Source: Cryptomeria japonica
Lineage: Eukaryota; Streptophyta; Pinopsida; Cupressales; Cupressaceae
Length of the DNA: 64,000 nt
Reading direction: 5' to 3'
Assembly (NCBI RefSeq): GCF_030272615.1
Contig: NC_081407.1
Span: forward strand, 268,166,075-268,230,074
This document shows positions 35,464 through 46,329 of this stretch, piece after piece. Numbering within the stretch: position 1 is the first letter of the stretch; every line of letters begins with the position of its first letter. Under the pieces are notes generated by a model. That model saw nothing but the letters and a program-made list of their open reading frames with translations, was not told where the DNA came from and did no database searches. A program made the position numbers and the translations under genes.

Positions 35464-36997
35464 TGTTAATCCTATGAGGATCTGGTTAATACTGAGAGGG
35501 GGTGAATCAATAATTATACCAACTTAAAACTTTAAACCCAAATCAAACTTACAACAAATCTAACTTCATTTACCACATATGCCAATTCATTAAACAATAC
35601 TAGTAATCACTAATAAATCTCTGATAAACTACTATAACCGGTGTATTTGGAAATAATGAATAAACTAAAGATAATCAATAACATCACATGAAAATCATTC
35701 CACACATGAGCACCATACTTTTGTCGTGGAAACCCAAATGGGAAAAACCACGGTGGGAGTTAGTACCCACAAATATTTGTACTCTTTTGAAGTATGCCTT
35801 GTTAGGAGCTTACAATACACTCTGTTGGGAGCAAACCCTATTAGGATTCACCCGGTTAAGGGATTTGGATGTGCAACCCAGTTAGGAGCTTAATGACCTG
35901 TTAGGATCAACCTCGTGAGAGGATTTACCACTCTTTTTGAGAGCTACCCTATTAGGGGATTTACAAGATTAAGGCTTGTCGAGACCTACCTGGTTAAGGG
36001 ATTTAATCTGCTATAATTGTTAAAGAACAACAATGAAAAAGTGATATGTTACTTGCACTTATCAGCTTGCTAAATCAGATCCATAATATGCTTCAATATC
36101 TGCAACTCTCAGGCAGATCTCACTCTTCTCTGGTACTACTTCACACTCTTCTCTAAGATCATCGACACAATAAACATCAACTAAGCCAACATAAATAATG
36201 CTCTCCACTAGGTCGACCACTAAACCCTAATTTACATCATAAATCATCACAGATCTTTACAACTCATTACATATCATCATATGGATCATTACAGTCAATT
36301 GCAAATCAATATCAGTTGTTGAATGATCATAAGTCATCACGACAAGTCAATCTGGTAAAAAGTCAAACCCTTAGCTCACTTCGCTAAGCACTTTGCACAT
36401 TCCCAATAAATTCACTCTCCAAACATGCCAAAACATCTTTCAAACATTTCACGTGGTTTGTGTCGCATTATCATCAACACGTGAATTTGATGTCGATCAT
36501 CGCCATACCAAAAATCATTACTAGTTTGATGATTCCTTTACCGGTTTTAAAATCCTTCTTAAACCTTGGCAAAACTTCACCAGAAATTAGAAACATGCCT
36601 TCCGATAGTCATCACAAGATGCGATTCTGTCCAGATACTCATTACCATGATAAAATCTTACATTCCAAACCACAAATCACCAATCATCACCAATCATCCG
36701 CTTCAAGTAAAACATCTTTGCATTTACGGGTTAAAGTCCTATTTCACAGTCTTTTGTATATTGTCGGTAAACTTTGTCTCCGGTAGACTAAATCACTTAG
36801 ATGACAAACCAAACATCAGATAACATCAATTAACATTATTTAACATCAGTTGCCATCAATGACCACAAATAACTAATCAAGTCATCTAATCACAAAATCT
36901 CAATCTCTTCATCACAAATAGTCTTCTATCCTCTACTGGTTCAGTCACCGATCTTTAACTACATCACCTCATCTGCATTAGTTATGCCAATCATGCC
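35464..36997 (-). mobile_element. Reverse-oriented solo-type LTR related to 59821-61310
   Basis: Read on the minus strand, it shares with 59821-61310 the block TGGTTTTTCCC.ATTTGGGT followed by TTCCACG (here 35736-35758), a hairpin-array block, and GATTCACCCCCTCTCA (35490-35505). It sits between two microsatellite tracts and probably split one. Exact ends and target duplication are unresolved (35464 and ~36997 are best guesses). No coding domain; open frames at 36460-36823 are unsupported. Confidence 0.6.
35797..36003. repeat. Short-hairpin array in the reversed LTR
   Basis: Successive dyads include [CCT]TGTT[AGG] 35797-35806, [CTC]TGTTGG[GAG] 35820-35831, [CCC]GGTTAA[GGG] 35851-35862, [CCTC]GTGA[GAGG] 35911-35922, [CTCT]TTTTG[AGAG] 35931-35943 and [CCC]TATTA[GGG] 35947-35957. 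Loops GGTTAA/TGTTA are the complements of the TTAACC/TAACA loops at 60845-61040. Confidence 0.65.
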
Positions 36998-36999
36998 AA

Positions 37000-37060
37000 T
37001 ATATATATACATACACATAGATATACATGTAGATGTATACACACACACACACACACACAC

Positions 37061-37132
<72 letters not shown>
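37000..37132. repeat. CA and TA microsatellite
   Basis: (CA)n at 37041-37060 and (TA)n at 37063-37132. Followed at 37133 by copy 3 of the microsatellite-associated repeat. Confidence 0.97.
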
Positions 37133-37135
<3 letters not shown>

Positions 37136-37248
37136 AAACTAAATAAACCATGAGGATGTAAAGCAGTAAGGGTCTCACATAGTGCAAGGAAGAGTATCCT
37201 CAACAATCTACGAAGGAATTTTTACTATTATATTATGTTGCATATCTA

Positions 37249-38329
37249 TATACACCTAAAAATGGTCTGAAAATTAATTAAATACGTAGTTATTTAATTA
37301 ATAACCCTTCCCAAATTAATTGAATTCACAAGTAATTTGATTAATTTCCCTATTCATCTACTTATAAATCAATTTAAATGATTTATTTATATAGTTCATT
37401 TCAATAATCCCCTTTGATTAATTAATCCTCCCCCATTTAAACCAATTCTTCTTATCCCATAATTAAGATTAACAAATCCAAGTTTGTTGAAATTAATTAT
37501 CCATTTTCTTAATTATTTGAATTTCGAAATTCAAATTGACCACATGGCTCCTAACTTCTAACCACCTAGCCTGACCAGCCCTTAACCTAACCCATTCTAT
37601 CTAATCCTGGGTTTAACTAACCCTATCCTATCTTGCACATCCTAAGCTCTTTTATTCTAACCTCCTGTGGGTTGGATATTCCCTCCTTGAGACACATAGC
37701 ACTTTGGCCACATGTCTTCTCCCTTGGACACTTGCCCTCTCATGAGCAAGGTTCCTTGACACTTGTCACCACAGAGATGACATGTGTCCCTTCCTCCATC
37801 CACCTCTCCAACTTCCTCAATTCTAGCCCTTGATATCTTCAGATCGAATCTAGACTGTTGATTCCTTCCACCTCAGCTTTGGCCTTGGAATTCCTATAAA
37901 TACCTCTCATTTTGGAGAAAAAAAAGATCCCTTGCATCCTAGATTTTAGCATCATTACAATAGGCATTTTATATCTTAATCATCTAGCATAATTAGTATT
38001 TTAGATCAATATTAGCATGTTTAGAATAACTTTTAACATGTTAATTTAGTTTCCATTTATTAATCATATAGTTTAAATCATGCAATAAATCACTTGCATT
38101 ATCATGAAGTAGCTACTCAACTTTTGAGTTGCCACTTTGGAGGTCATTGCTCCACTGAGAGCCAACAAATTCAACACCTTCGAGGTCTTCAAAAATAGAG
38201 GAAGATGGGACATCTCAAAGGAGCTTTTGGTTTGCTTTCATTTATCTTTCAATTTGCTTCATAATTTCATTTATATTCTCTCATCTATGTGCATGTTTAT
38301 TACAATTGACACTAATTTTTAGCAGCACA
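37249..38329 (+). mobile_element. 5' LTR of gypsy element III
   Basis: Begins near TACACCTAAAAATGG (compare TGTAGACACCTAAAATT of the 29032 and 47904 LTRs) and ends GCAGCACA at 38329, followed by a primer-binding site. It contains a TATA box (37895). It cuts off copy 3 of the microsatellite repeat, so it is younger than that repeat. The left end is approximate; an open frame at 37633-37833 is not supported. Confidence 0.65.
37895..37902 (+). promoter_or_regulatory. TATA box of the element III LTR
   Basis: TATAAATA in CCTATAAATACCTC, about 430 bp before the LTR end, the expected place for a U3/R promoter. Confidence 0.55.
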
Positions 38330-38334
38330 TTAAT

Positions 38335-38351
38335 TGGCGCCCATCATGGGG
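38335..38351 (+). other. Primer-binding site of element III
   Basis: TGGCGCCCATCATGGGG, five bases after the LTR. TGGCGCC openings are common in plant gypsy primer sites. The tRNA is not assigned. Confidence 0.7.
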
Positions 38352-38552
38352 CACAACCCCTTTGATCTTTAACAAGTTTTCTTGCAGGAAATCTCATTAA
38401 TAGGTTGATTAGCTCTTTTAGGTTCCAGATTCGCGCTCTTGGTCTCCGTTTTAGCGTCCTGTCACCTCAAATGGCGTTCATGGGAGATTTTTCAACTTTG
38501 ATTTTGTGTTTTTCTATACTTTAGCATTTTCAATCTCTATCTTAAAATTCTT

Positions 38553-38748
38553 GGTCTGTTTTATAGCATTCTTGGTCATTTTGGCAGCACTCCTGGTCAT
38601 TTTGGCAGCGTTCCTGGTCATTTTGGCAGTGCTTCTGGTCATTTTGACAGCGCTTTTGGTCATTTTGGTAGCGCTTCTAGTCATTTTGGTAGCGACCCTG
38701 GACATTTTGGCAACATTCCTAATCATTTTGGCATCGTTTTTGGGGTTA
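38553..38748 (+). repeat. 21-bp array 1 (GHFGSAS-type heptapeptide frame)
   Basis: Nine units of GGTCATTTTGGCAGCGCTTCT type. In the GGT frame it reads G-H-F-G-S-x-[PSF] without stops. Another frame gives a hydrophobic LVILAAL repeat. It lies in the leader between primer site and gag. Confidence 0.9.
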
Positions 38749-38751
38749 TAG

Positions 38752-39907
38752 CAACATTCTTGGTCAACAGAGCAACCTTTTTGGTTAATTTGATGGTGTT
38801 TTTGGTTAATTTGACAACGTTCTCAATTTTTCATTAATAATTTCAATGTCATATTCTGTATTTCTTATTTTTGCATCTGGACTGTCATTTTCCCAAACCT
38901 AATTTGTAGTTTGTTGATTTTGCAAGTACTCATTTCACTATAAAAGATCGGAGTTACAAACCATTTCGTCGTCAAAGAATGCAATATAAACTACTAACTT
39001 TGTTTGTAGCCGTGGGATTTTGCACTTGTTTTTGATAAATTAGTTACATAGACTAATTACAATGGAAGTGAACAAACATGTCTTATGTGTTTGATGATAG
39101 GCAAGTATTCTCTCACCTTTCTTAGGTGATCAGAAAGCTAGACTCATCTTTTCTTTTCAATAGTGCATATCTTTAGCAGGCCTGCCCTCCTAAGAAGCCC
39201 ATAAGGCTGGTGAGAGGGGAATGACCCAAGTGGGAATGGCTAATGCCAAGTACTCCAACCCACTATAAAATAAACGTGATTTGATGAAAATCAAGTCAAC
39301 AGCAATGCTCGGGAATAGCTCTCCTTCGTACCTTCGGGTATATCAAACCTTGGTTTTCAAGGTTGGGAGACCTCTTAATTGAGTTTATACCCCGACGCGT
39401 CGAACGAATCCCTTACTAGTTCTAACTAAAATTAGAAGCTACCCAGTTTACCTTCAAACATTGTTATCTTCTCAGTGTAGGGAGGGGGAAGAATCTCTCT
39501 CGAAGACACTCACCATATGTCCCTCTTGAGCATATGTCTGAACTCCCCTTTTGAGACCTTATTGCTAGGCTCATAACGGGACTCCACTAGCTCTTGCAAA
39601 GGCAAAAATGCGGGCACCCTTTAAGGGGTGACAAGGTTGTGTGAGTTGACAGGGTACCAAGATGTGGGCTAAGAACTAATAATGAAGCCAATCTCCTTAG
39701 GATAGATCAAATAGTGTGTTTTCAATTGTTCAAAACTTGTGAAAACTTGGGCTTTCTTTAAAGCTTCTCGAACATACACTTGATGTGTCCTTTGGGACAA
39801 AGACAATCTGGCTTTAGTGTTTGTAAATCACGTTAAGATATCATCCATTAAAACTCAACAACAATTGCAAACTCAAACTACAAACTATCAAATTTACACA
39901 TTTTACA
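38752..39907 (+). other. Leader of element III
   Basis: No domain. It contains the block TGGTGAGAGGGGAATGACCC (39208-39227), which recurs in the leader of element II (57546-57561 continued at 61352), indicating related gypsy families. A Gly/Lys-free mix of short frames is present but none is supported. Confidence 0.5.
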
Positions 39908-40478
39908 ATAGACTATCTCTTTCGGTCCAAAAAGTAGCTCTCTCGGTCCAAACAACAGCTCTTTCAGTCAAAACAACAGCTCTTTCGATCCAAACAACAA
40001 CTCTTTTAATCAAAATAGTAGCTCTTTCGATCCAAATAGTAGCTCTCTCGATCCAAACAGTAGCTCTCTCAGTCCAAACAGTAGCTCTCTCGGTCCAAAC
40101 AATAGCTTTCTCGGTCCAAACAGTAGCTCTCTCAGTCTAAACAGTAGCTCTTTCAGTCCAAACAACAACTCTTTCAGTCAAAACGTCAACTCTTTTGGTT
40201 CAAACATCAACTCTACAAATAATAGCTCTCTCGATTCAAATGTCGGCTCTCTCGGTACAAACGTTAACTCTTTCAGTCCAAACATCAGCTCTTTTGGTCC
40301 AAACATCATCTCTTATGATCCAAACATCAGCTCTCTCGGTCCAAACGTCAGCTCTTTCGGTCCAAACGTCAGCTCTTTTGGTCCAAACATCAGCTCTTAT
40401 GGTCCAAATGTCAGCTCTCTTGGTCTAAAATTCATCTCTCTTGGTTTGAATGTCATCTTGCTCATGTTTCAACACTAA
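39908..40478 (+). repeat. 21-bp array 2 with an open Ser/Pro/Asn heptapeptide frame
   Basis: About 26 units of GGTCCAAACAGTAGCTCTCTC type. The frame starting GGT CCA AAC is open for about 190 codons up to the TAA at 40476-40478 and reads [FLY]-[SGD]-P-N-[SNIV]-[SN]-S, for example LSPNSSS, FDPNSSS, YGPNVSS. No ATG starts this frame and a TAG lies just before it. A second frame (VQTVALS) is also open; the third has stops. Composition is that of a disordered, low-complexity peptide. It could have been part of a gag-like leader ORF, or it may be a non-coding minisatellite. Confidence 0.75.
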
Positions 40479-40641
40479 CTCTCCAAGTTTGCACCTGCTA
40501 GGTCTAAACATCAGTTGTCTGAGTCTAAAAATCAAATACTTGGGTAAAAACAACAATCTTCTAAGTTCAAACAACCATTTTTTGAGTTTAAACTTAACTA
40601 TTTTGAACTTTAGAGTCACTAAATTGCAGAATAGCATTTTT

Positions 40642-40880
40642 GGTTCAAACAATAGCATTTCTGGTCAGTACAACAGTGTTCCTGGCTAGTTTCATAGCGT
40701 TTTTGGTCAATACCATAGCGTTTTTAGTCCAAACAACAACATTTCTGGTCAGTATAGTAGCATTTTTTGGTCATTTTGTCAGCGTTTCTGGTCATTTTGT
40801 CAATGTTTCTGGTCATTTTATCAGCATTTCTGATCAGTATAGCAACGTTTCTGGTCATTTTGTCAACATATCTGGTAAAT
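40642..40880 (+). repeat. 21-bp array 3
   Basis: About 11 units such as GGTCAGTACAACAGTGTTCCT and GGTCATTTTGTCAGCGTTTCT. Same GGTC...AGC...TTYCT frame as arrays 1 and 2, with a variable middle of about eight bases. Confidence 0.85.
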
Positions 40881-43261
40881 TACACCAAAATAAAAAAACA
40901 AAAGCAACCCATTTCTCAGACAGTCAAACATAGTGATTAGGTCATCTTCTCGGGGTACTCAGTTAGGTTATCTTCTATCAAAGCAGATTCAAAACTAGAC
41001 ACACTAAGGTTTTCAAGTATTCATCTCCAATAAGTTCAAGATCCAACATCTCAAAGTGCATCACCGCATTTTCTTTGATAAACTGATCTCTCAAACATAG
41101 TTTCTCATCAGGATCTATCATCCTTTATCATGAAACTACAACGCTTGATCAGACTAACCTCATTCTCTATCATAGGATATATCGTTCCTATTGAACTTGG
41201 TCATATCAAATGTAATGTCCCTCCTAGACTTGCATTTTGATTTGCCCATTGATAGACTTATTTAGTCTTATGATCGTTAGTTGAATGGTTGTTTATGACT
41301 CTTCTGCTATTTTGGGATGGTATCTGTGATACTAGGACTTTATGTGGATTCATGGCATCTGTTATGACTCTTTATGATTGGAGACTTTTATGATTGAGAA
41401 TGTGAGACTTATTATATGATATTTGATTTCTTATGAATGTTGATATATGGTATCTCCTAGATGGCTGGATTTATATGACTCATGAATTTACATATGATTA
41501 TTGTTTATATGGATTATGAGACTGATGATGATACTAACCCTACTTCATGATGATGATTCTATGCGATGTTTTGGTATTACATTGCGTGATTGTCTTCGTG
41601 AGTAGAGACGATGCCATATCACTCATTGCGGGCGAGATATATTGTCGCGATTCTCTATCACATGTTTGTTTATTGTGAAGTATATGTATTTTATATGTCG
41701 TGTTGGCCTTTGATGTAGGTTTGCAGATACCAGACATCGACTCCACCTAACTCCACAGGTCTGAGCGTGTCTTTATCCCAATGGCAAGTTGTCGGAGATG
41801 ACATGGTTTCCCTCACACAATCTAGGTCTAAGATGTATACTTTGTTAGTTTATCTTGATGTATTTTTCTTAGTTGATCTTCCTTTAGGGTAAACTAAGAG
41901 ATGTGGTGTATCGGTTAAGGCTCTTCTACCTTGTTTCATAGGTTATGAGGTCAAATCTCTCTGGCTTCTTATTTTGCTCAGTCGAGGCTTGGTCATTGGC
42001 TTTATTGCATATTGGATTATTCATTTTAATTAAGAATCTAATTAAGTAACCAATCTATTTAATTTATTTTATTGAGATTTAATTGTGCTTCATTTATTAT
42101 TTAATTATTTAATTTGTTTGATTTATTGATGGGATGACTTTTATTTATTGATGGGATGACTTTTATTTATTGATTTTAGTTTAATTATTTATTTGAGCTC
42201 TTTTTATTTTATTTTATTTATTTATTGGTGTTATTATGAATAATGGTAATTAATTATAAAGTATTGTATGTGAATTATTTAATTAAAATATGGGTAATTA
42301 TTTGTAAACAATATTATTCCTACCTACTGTCTAAGTATGCGGAAATATTTGTATTTCCTAATTAATTATCAGTCCTATACTATAGCAATTGAGTTTGATT
42401 TATTTTACCTACCTTTATTTTTTATTGGTTGGCTTGATTGAGTAGGTAAGAAATATATATTTATAATATGTATTTTTCGAACTTTGCGATTGTAAGTAAG
42501 ATATATGGTTTTTTGGAATTTTTCTATTGGTGGGAAAAACTATAGTCTTAAATTTAATTTTTCTATTTATTTTGGCTTGTTGTTTTGTGCACAGTTTAAT
42601 CATCTGACAGATCATGGCAAGAGGATTTTGAATTTGATTTAAAGATTGGATTTGCGATTTCGATTTGGGAAGACTTGGCAATTTCATTTTTCTTCTTCAA
42701 TTTTTGGTTTTGCGAATTGCAGGTTGGTGGCTCTTACTTTTGCATTTCATTTCTGGAAAATATTGTCTTCTCCATGTCTGCAATTTGAAATTGGATTGCT
42801 CTTGGGGAATAATTTGATTGTGGAGATGATTTGTTTTGATGGATTTTAGTTTGTTGTGCAAGTTTGGGAATGGGAAAATGCATATTTGACTTTATGTCTT
42901 TACTGTATTTTATGTGATCTTTCTGTGACTGCACTATGAAAATGTGGACTCTTCCTTCCTCTTGTTTTGGATGCATTTAGACTCTACCTAACTTGTTTGA
43001 GTCTTCCTTTTTTGATTGTTATTTCTCTCTCTCCCTCCCTTGTGGTTTTGGCTTCCTATTTCTCAGTTTATGCTCAGTAGGAGAGAGATTTTCTTCTGCA
43101 ACTTTTTACCAGTGAGTATGCAGTAAGTATATTGGTTGGCATTGATTTTATATGGATGTTTTAGACCCTCTATCTGCATTGTGAGGGCCATTTTTTAATC
43201 CCTGAGACTCCCTATGCCTCTCTCTTAGCTTCAGGACTCAGTTATGCTCAATTTCTTGCAC

Positions 43262-43540
43262 TTCTCCCAAGAACGCTATGAAAATATTTAGGACCATTGT
43301 AGGATGCTCCAGAAATGCCACCTTGCATGCCAAGAATGCCATGATTCATCCCAGAAACACCATTATTCGTACCATGTGCATTGACAAACATACCAAGAAA
43401 GCTAAGGTCCTGATTTGTTGATGCAAGCAAAATGACCATAAACACCACCCTAGAGACCAAGAATGCCATCATACCTACCAAAAATGCCATAATACATACT
43501 AGAAATGCTAGCATACATACCAAGAACGCTATCCTAGGTA
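43262..43540 (-). repeat. 21-bp array, reverse orientation
   Basis: On the minus strand units such as GGTATGTATGCTAGCATTTCT and GGTAGGTATGATGGCATTCTT follow the GGT...AGC.TTYYT frame of the 38.5-40.9 kb arrays. The in-frame peptide includes GMNHGIL and GMQGGIS. Confidence 0.75.
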
Positions 43541-43700
43541 CCAGGGGCGCTGCGTTATTCTAGGGGTGTCTAGAAGTCCGTTGTTAGCCTGTTTGAGTGC
43601 ATCTTTGGTTTGTGTGAATACTCTAGAGGCATGTGTAGTATGTATTGGCATTTCTAGAAGTTTATATGATGTATTTTGATCTCTTATGATGTTTCATGTT

Positions 43701-43836
43701 CTCTGGTAAGAGGGGCCATGCCTTACCGTTGAGGTGTTCCTATGAGATTTGACGCTCCGGTGAGAGGGAGAATGCCTTGTTGTTGAGGGATTGTTTATGT
43801 TACTCTAGTGGGATATGTTATGCCTCACTATTGAGG
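43701..43836. repeat. Short-hairpin array in element IV
   Basis: Alternating dyads: [CTC]TGGTAA[GAG] 43701-43712, [CCT]TACCGTTG[AGG] 43721-43734, [CTC]CGGTGA[GAG] 43755-43766, [CCT]TGTTGTTG[AGG] 43775-43788, [CCTC]ACTATT[GAGG] 43823-43836. Confidence 0.6.
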
Positions 43837-44611
43837 ATATTATACTATTTGGATCTCTTTTATCATTTGCATTCATTATTGGATTATCTTTGATGTTGCA
43901 TTTGTGAAGGCCTCCTTCTTTGAGTTTGATTCATGAGTCCTCTTTGCTCAGTTAGTGCTCAGTTTGTGGAGATTGTTATTGTAACCTCGTTGGCCTTAAT
44001 GATGATGTTATATGTTTATTTGATATGTATTTCCACCATATGGTAATGGTTCATGGTAGGGAGAGTGGGATCGTGCATGTGTGGACCAGGGTCTTGAGCA
44101 ATAGGCCTGTAGGAGGGGTCTAGACTTATTGGAACCACATGAAGAGTTTGTTGTAATTGCAAGTGATAAATTAAACAATTGATTAGTGGGTTTGGGTATT
44201 AGGAATTAACTAAATAATATAATAATTTATTGTGTACCCCTCCTCATATCCCTAGAAGCGTGCATGCTCGGGATGAGCTTGGGAAGACCATTGTAGTAGC
44301 AAACCAATCTCCCTTGAATGGATCCAAGGTTGAGATGGTTTCACATGTCTATCAGGGTGAGGCTTGGCCCCTTCTATTGTGAGGATAGAATGTGATGACA
44401 CTCTTTCCCTACATGAGTCCATTGTCCATATGCTTTGCTTTATTGGTTATGCCTCTCGAGGGTCTCTTGATGACTTTAGTCTTGTGTTGCAGCTTTATGT
44501 TGTGAACTCTTGATTGGAGTCTTGTTGAGTCTTGATGTATCTTTTGGTTGATAGGTGTCAACTTAGGTCATGAGTGTGAGTTGGAACCTGTGTCATCTCC
44601 TAGCACGGATT

Positions 44612-44628
44612 GGGGGGGGGGGGGGGGG
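44612..44628 (+). repeat. G17 homopolymer
   Basis: Seventeen consecutive G. Length may be unreliable in assembly. Confidence 0.9.
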
Positions 44629-46329
44629 CGCTCCCTTGATTCGTTCCACATGGTCAGGTGGTTGATTGCCTTCTTCCATTGGGATACTCTCCTTGGTGTT
44701 GCATGCGTGGATCAGATTCTTCATGAGATTGCACTTTGGAAATTGGTTTTCTATGTTCATGAAGAGAAGACATTGTATCATAAAGAAATGATGTATTCTT
44801 ATATATTATACTGTCATGTATTTGAGAAGAAACTTGTAGTAGGACTTGTTGTTAGAACTAGGTATAGATCTATGGTTATTTCATGATGTAAAAGATGCTT
44901 GTTATGAGTTTAAAGTAACCATGTGAATGGAATAGTTTATTTCTAATTGAGTTGTATTACATTCATGTGATGGATAGTATTTTGTTATGCTATGGAATGA
45001 ATGATAGTAAAATGGAATTGATAGCATTGATCTATACATGAGTAACTAGGTGTTCATTGACACTAAAGGTTAAATTATCTGTATAATGTTCTAATAAAGC
45101 ATACAATGTGTTTGGAATGTTGCATAGTAGGCAATGATGAATTGACCAAGTAAAGATTAAGCATCTTTGTGTTAGGTATCTAAATGAAAACGAAGAAGGA
45201 ATATGATGTAGAGGTTAGGAAGAATGCTTTGATGTTTCCTTGATGTATAGAATGATTAATATGTAAAATGTGCTTATGGATTTAATGTGATTATGAAATG
45301 GAGTAGTCATACGAGTTTGAGCTGTATTTATATCCATGCATTGGAGTTGAGTTATGTTATGCCTTAGGATGAATGATGAAAAATAGAATAGTTGCATTGA
45401 AGCTTTACTTGAGTAGTTAAGAATTTATGAAGAATGAATGGTTAAGTGTATCCTATGTTTCTCTCTTGAGGGATTACTAAGCGAAAGAATATGCATATGT
45501 GTTGGTTATGCTTAAGATGCATGAAAAGTAAATGGTTAGAGGATTAGAGAATGTGATCTTCTAGATAATGGATTTTATGATAGAATGTTGCTAAGTAGTG
45601 ACGTTAAGATACCCTAGGGAATAAATGTGTTGCAAGAATATATTTTGATATGTGTTAGTGTTAGAAGGTTTAATCCGCTTGTGTAGAATGGATTTATGAT
45701 GTTTCTATTCGATATTTCATGTGTTCTTACAATTGAATAATGTTGTATCTATGTATGTTAATGTTGAAATAATGTAATGGATGTTTAAAAAAAAAACTCT
45801 CCATTTAATTAGTTGTTTTTAGATTATTTATTTAGGTTATTTTGGTAGGCAATACATCAAAACCACAAAATTTGCATTCCAAACTAGGATCAAAAAAGCT
45901 TGCAAACTTGCAAATACTTGAATGACCATTTCATGTCGTCTGAAAAAGAGGAAGCGTAGTCAGAAAGTGATCTTCAAAAGGAGAAGATTTATGTACATCA
46001 ATCACAAACTCTTATTGAAACATCGTGTATTATTACACCTCTATTGTCATTATCTACGCAGTCATGGAGACGAGCATGCCTTACAATAAAGATCAAGATT
46101 ATCTCAATCTCTCAATAGAAGTGGTCATGTTAATTTATCATATTTACCTCAACGATTGATCACTTATTGAGACACATTGTAGAAAATTGAAACCTTGCAA
46201 AGCATTCATAACATGTGTATGCCTGTTTTAACCATGGCTTAGAGATGAAAAAATAAAGAAACAAAAAATAGAAACACTTGAAATTGCAAAAGATCGCGAG
46301 GAAATGGCACAAGGAAATGAAATAGAAGA

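Larger units (their letters stand above)
41206..45861. mobile_element. 4.6-kb TG...CA element with TCAAA target duplication (element IV)
   Basis: 41211 begins TGTAATGTCCCTCC, like the LTRs at 15619 and 17288, and the block ends GGCAATACA at 45856. TCAAA flanks both sides (41206-41210, 45857-45861). Inside I find no gag, pol, primer site or second LTR, so it may be a giant solo LTR or a non-coding composite. It contains a hairpin array (43701-43836), a minus-oriented 21-bp array (43262-43540) and a G17 run (44612-44628). Open frames such as 44548-44886 show no domain. It interrupts the leader of element III before its gag. Confidence 0.65.

Noticed and set aside
38506-38751. Hydrophobic LVILAAL repeat protein with membrane helices
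   Set aside because: A frame of a 21-bp minisatellite. Another frame (GHFGSAS) is equally open and matches related arrays better.
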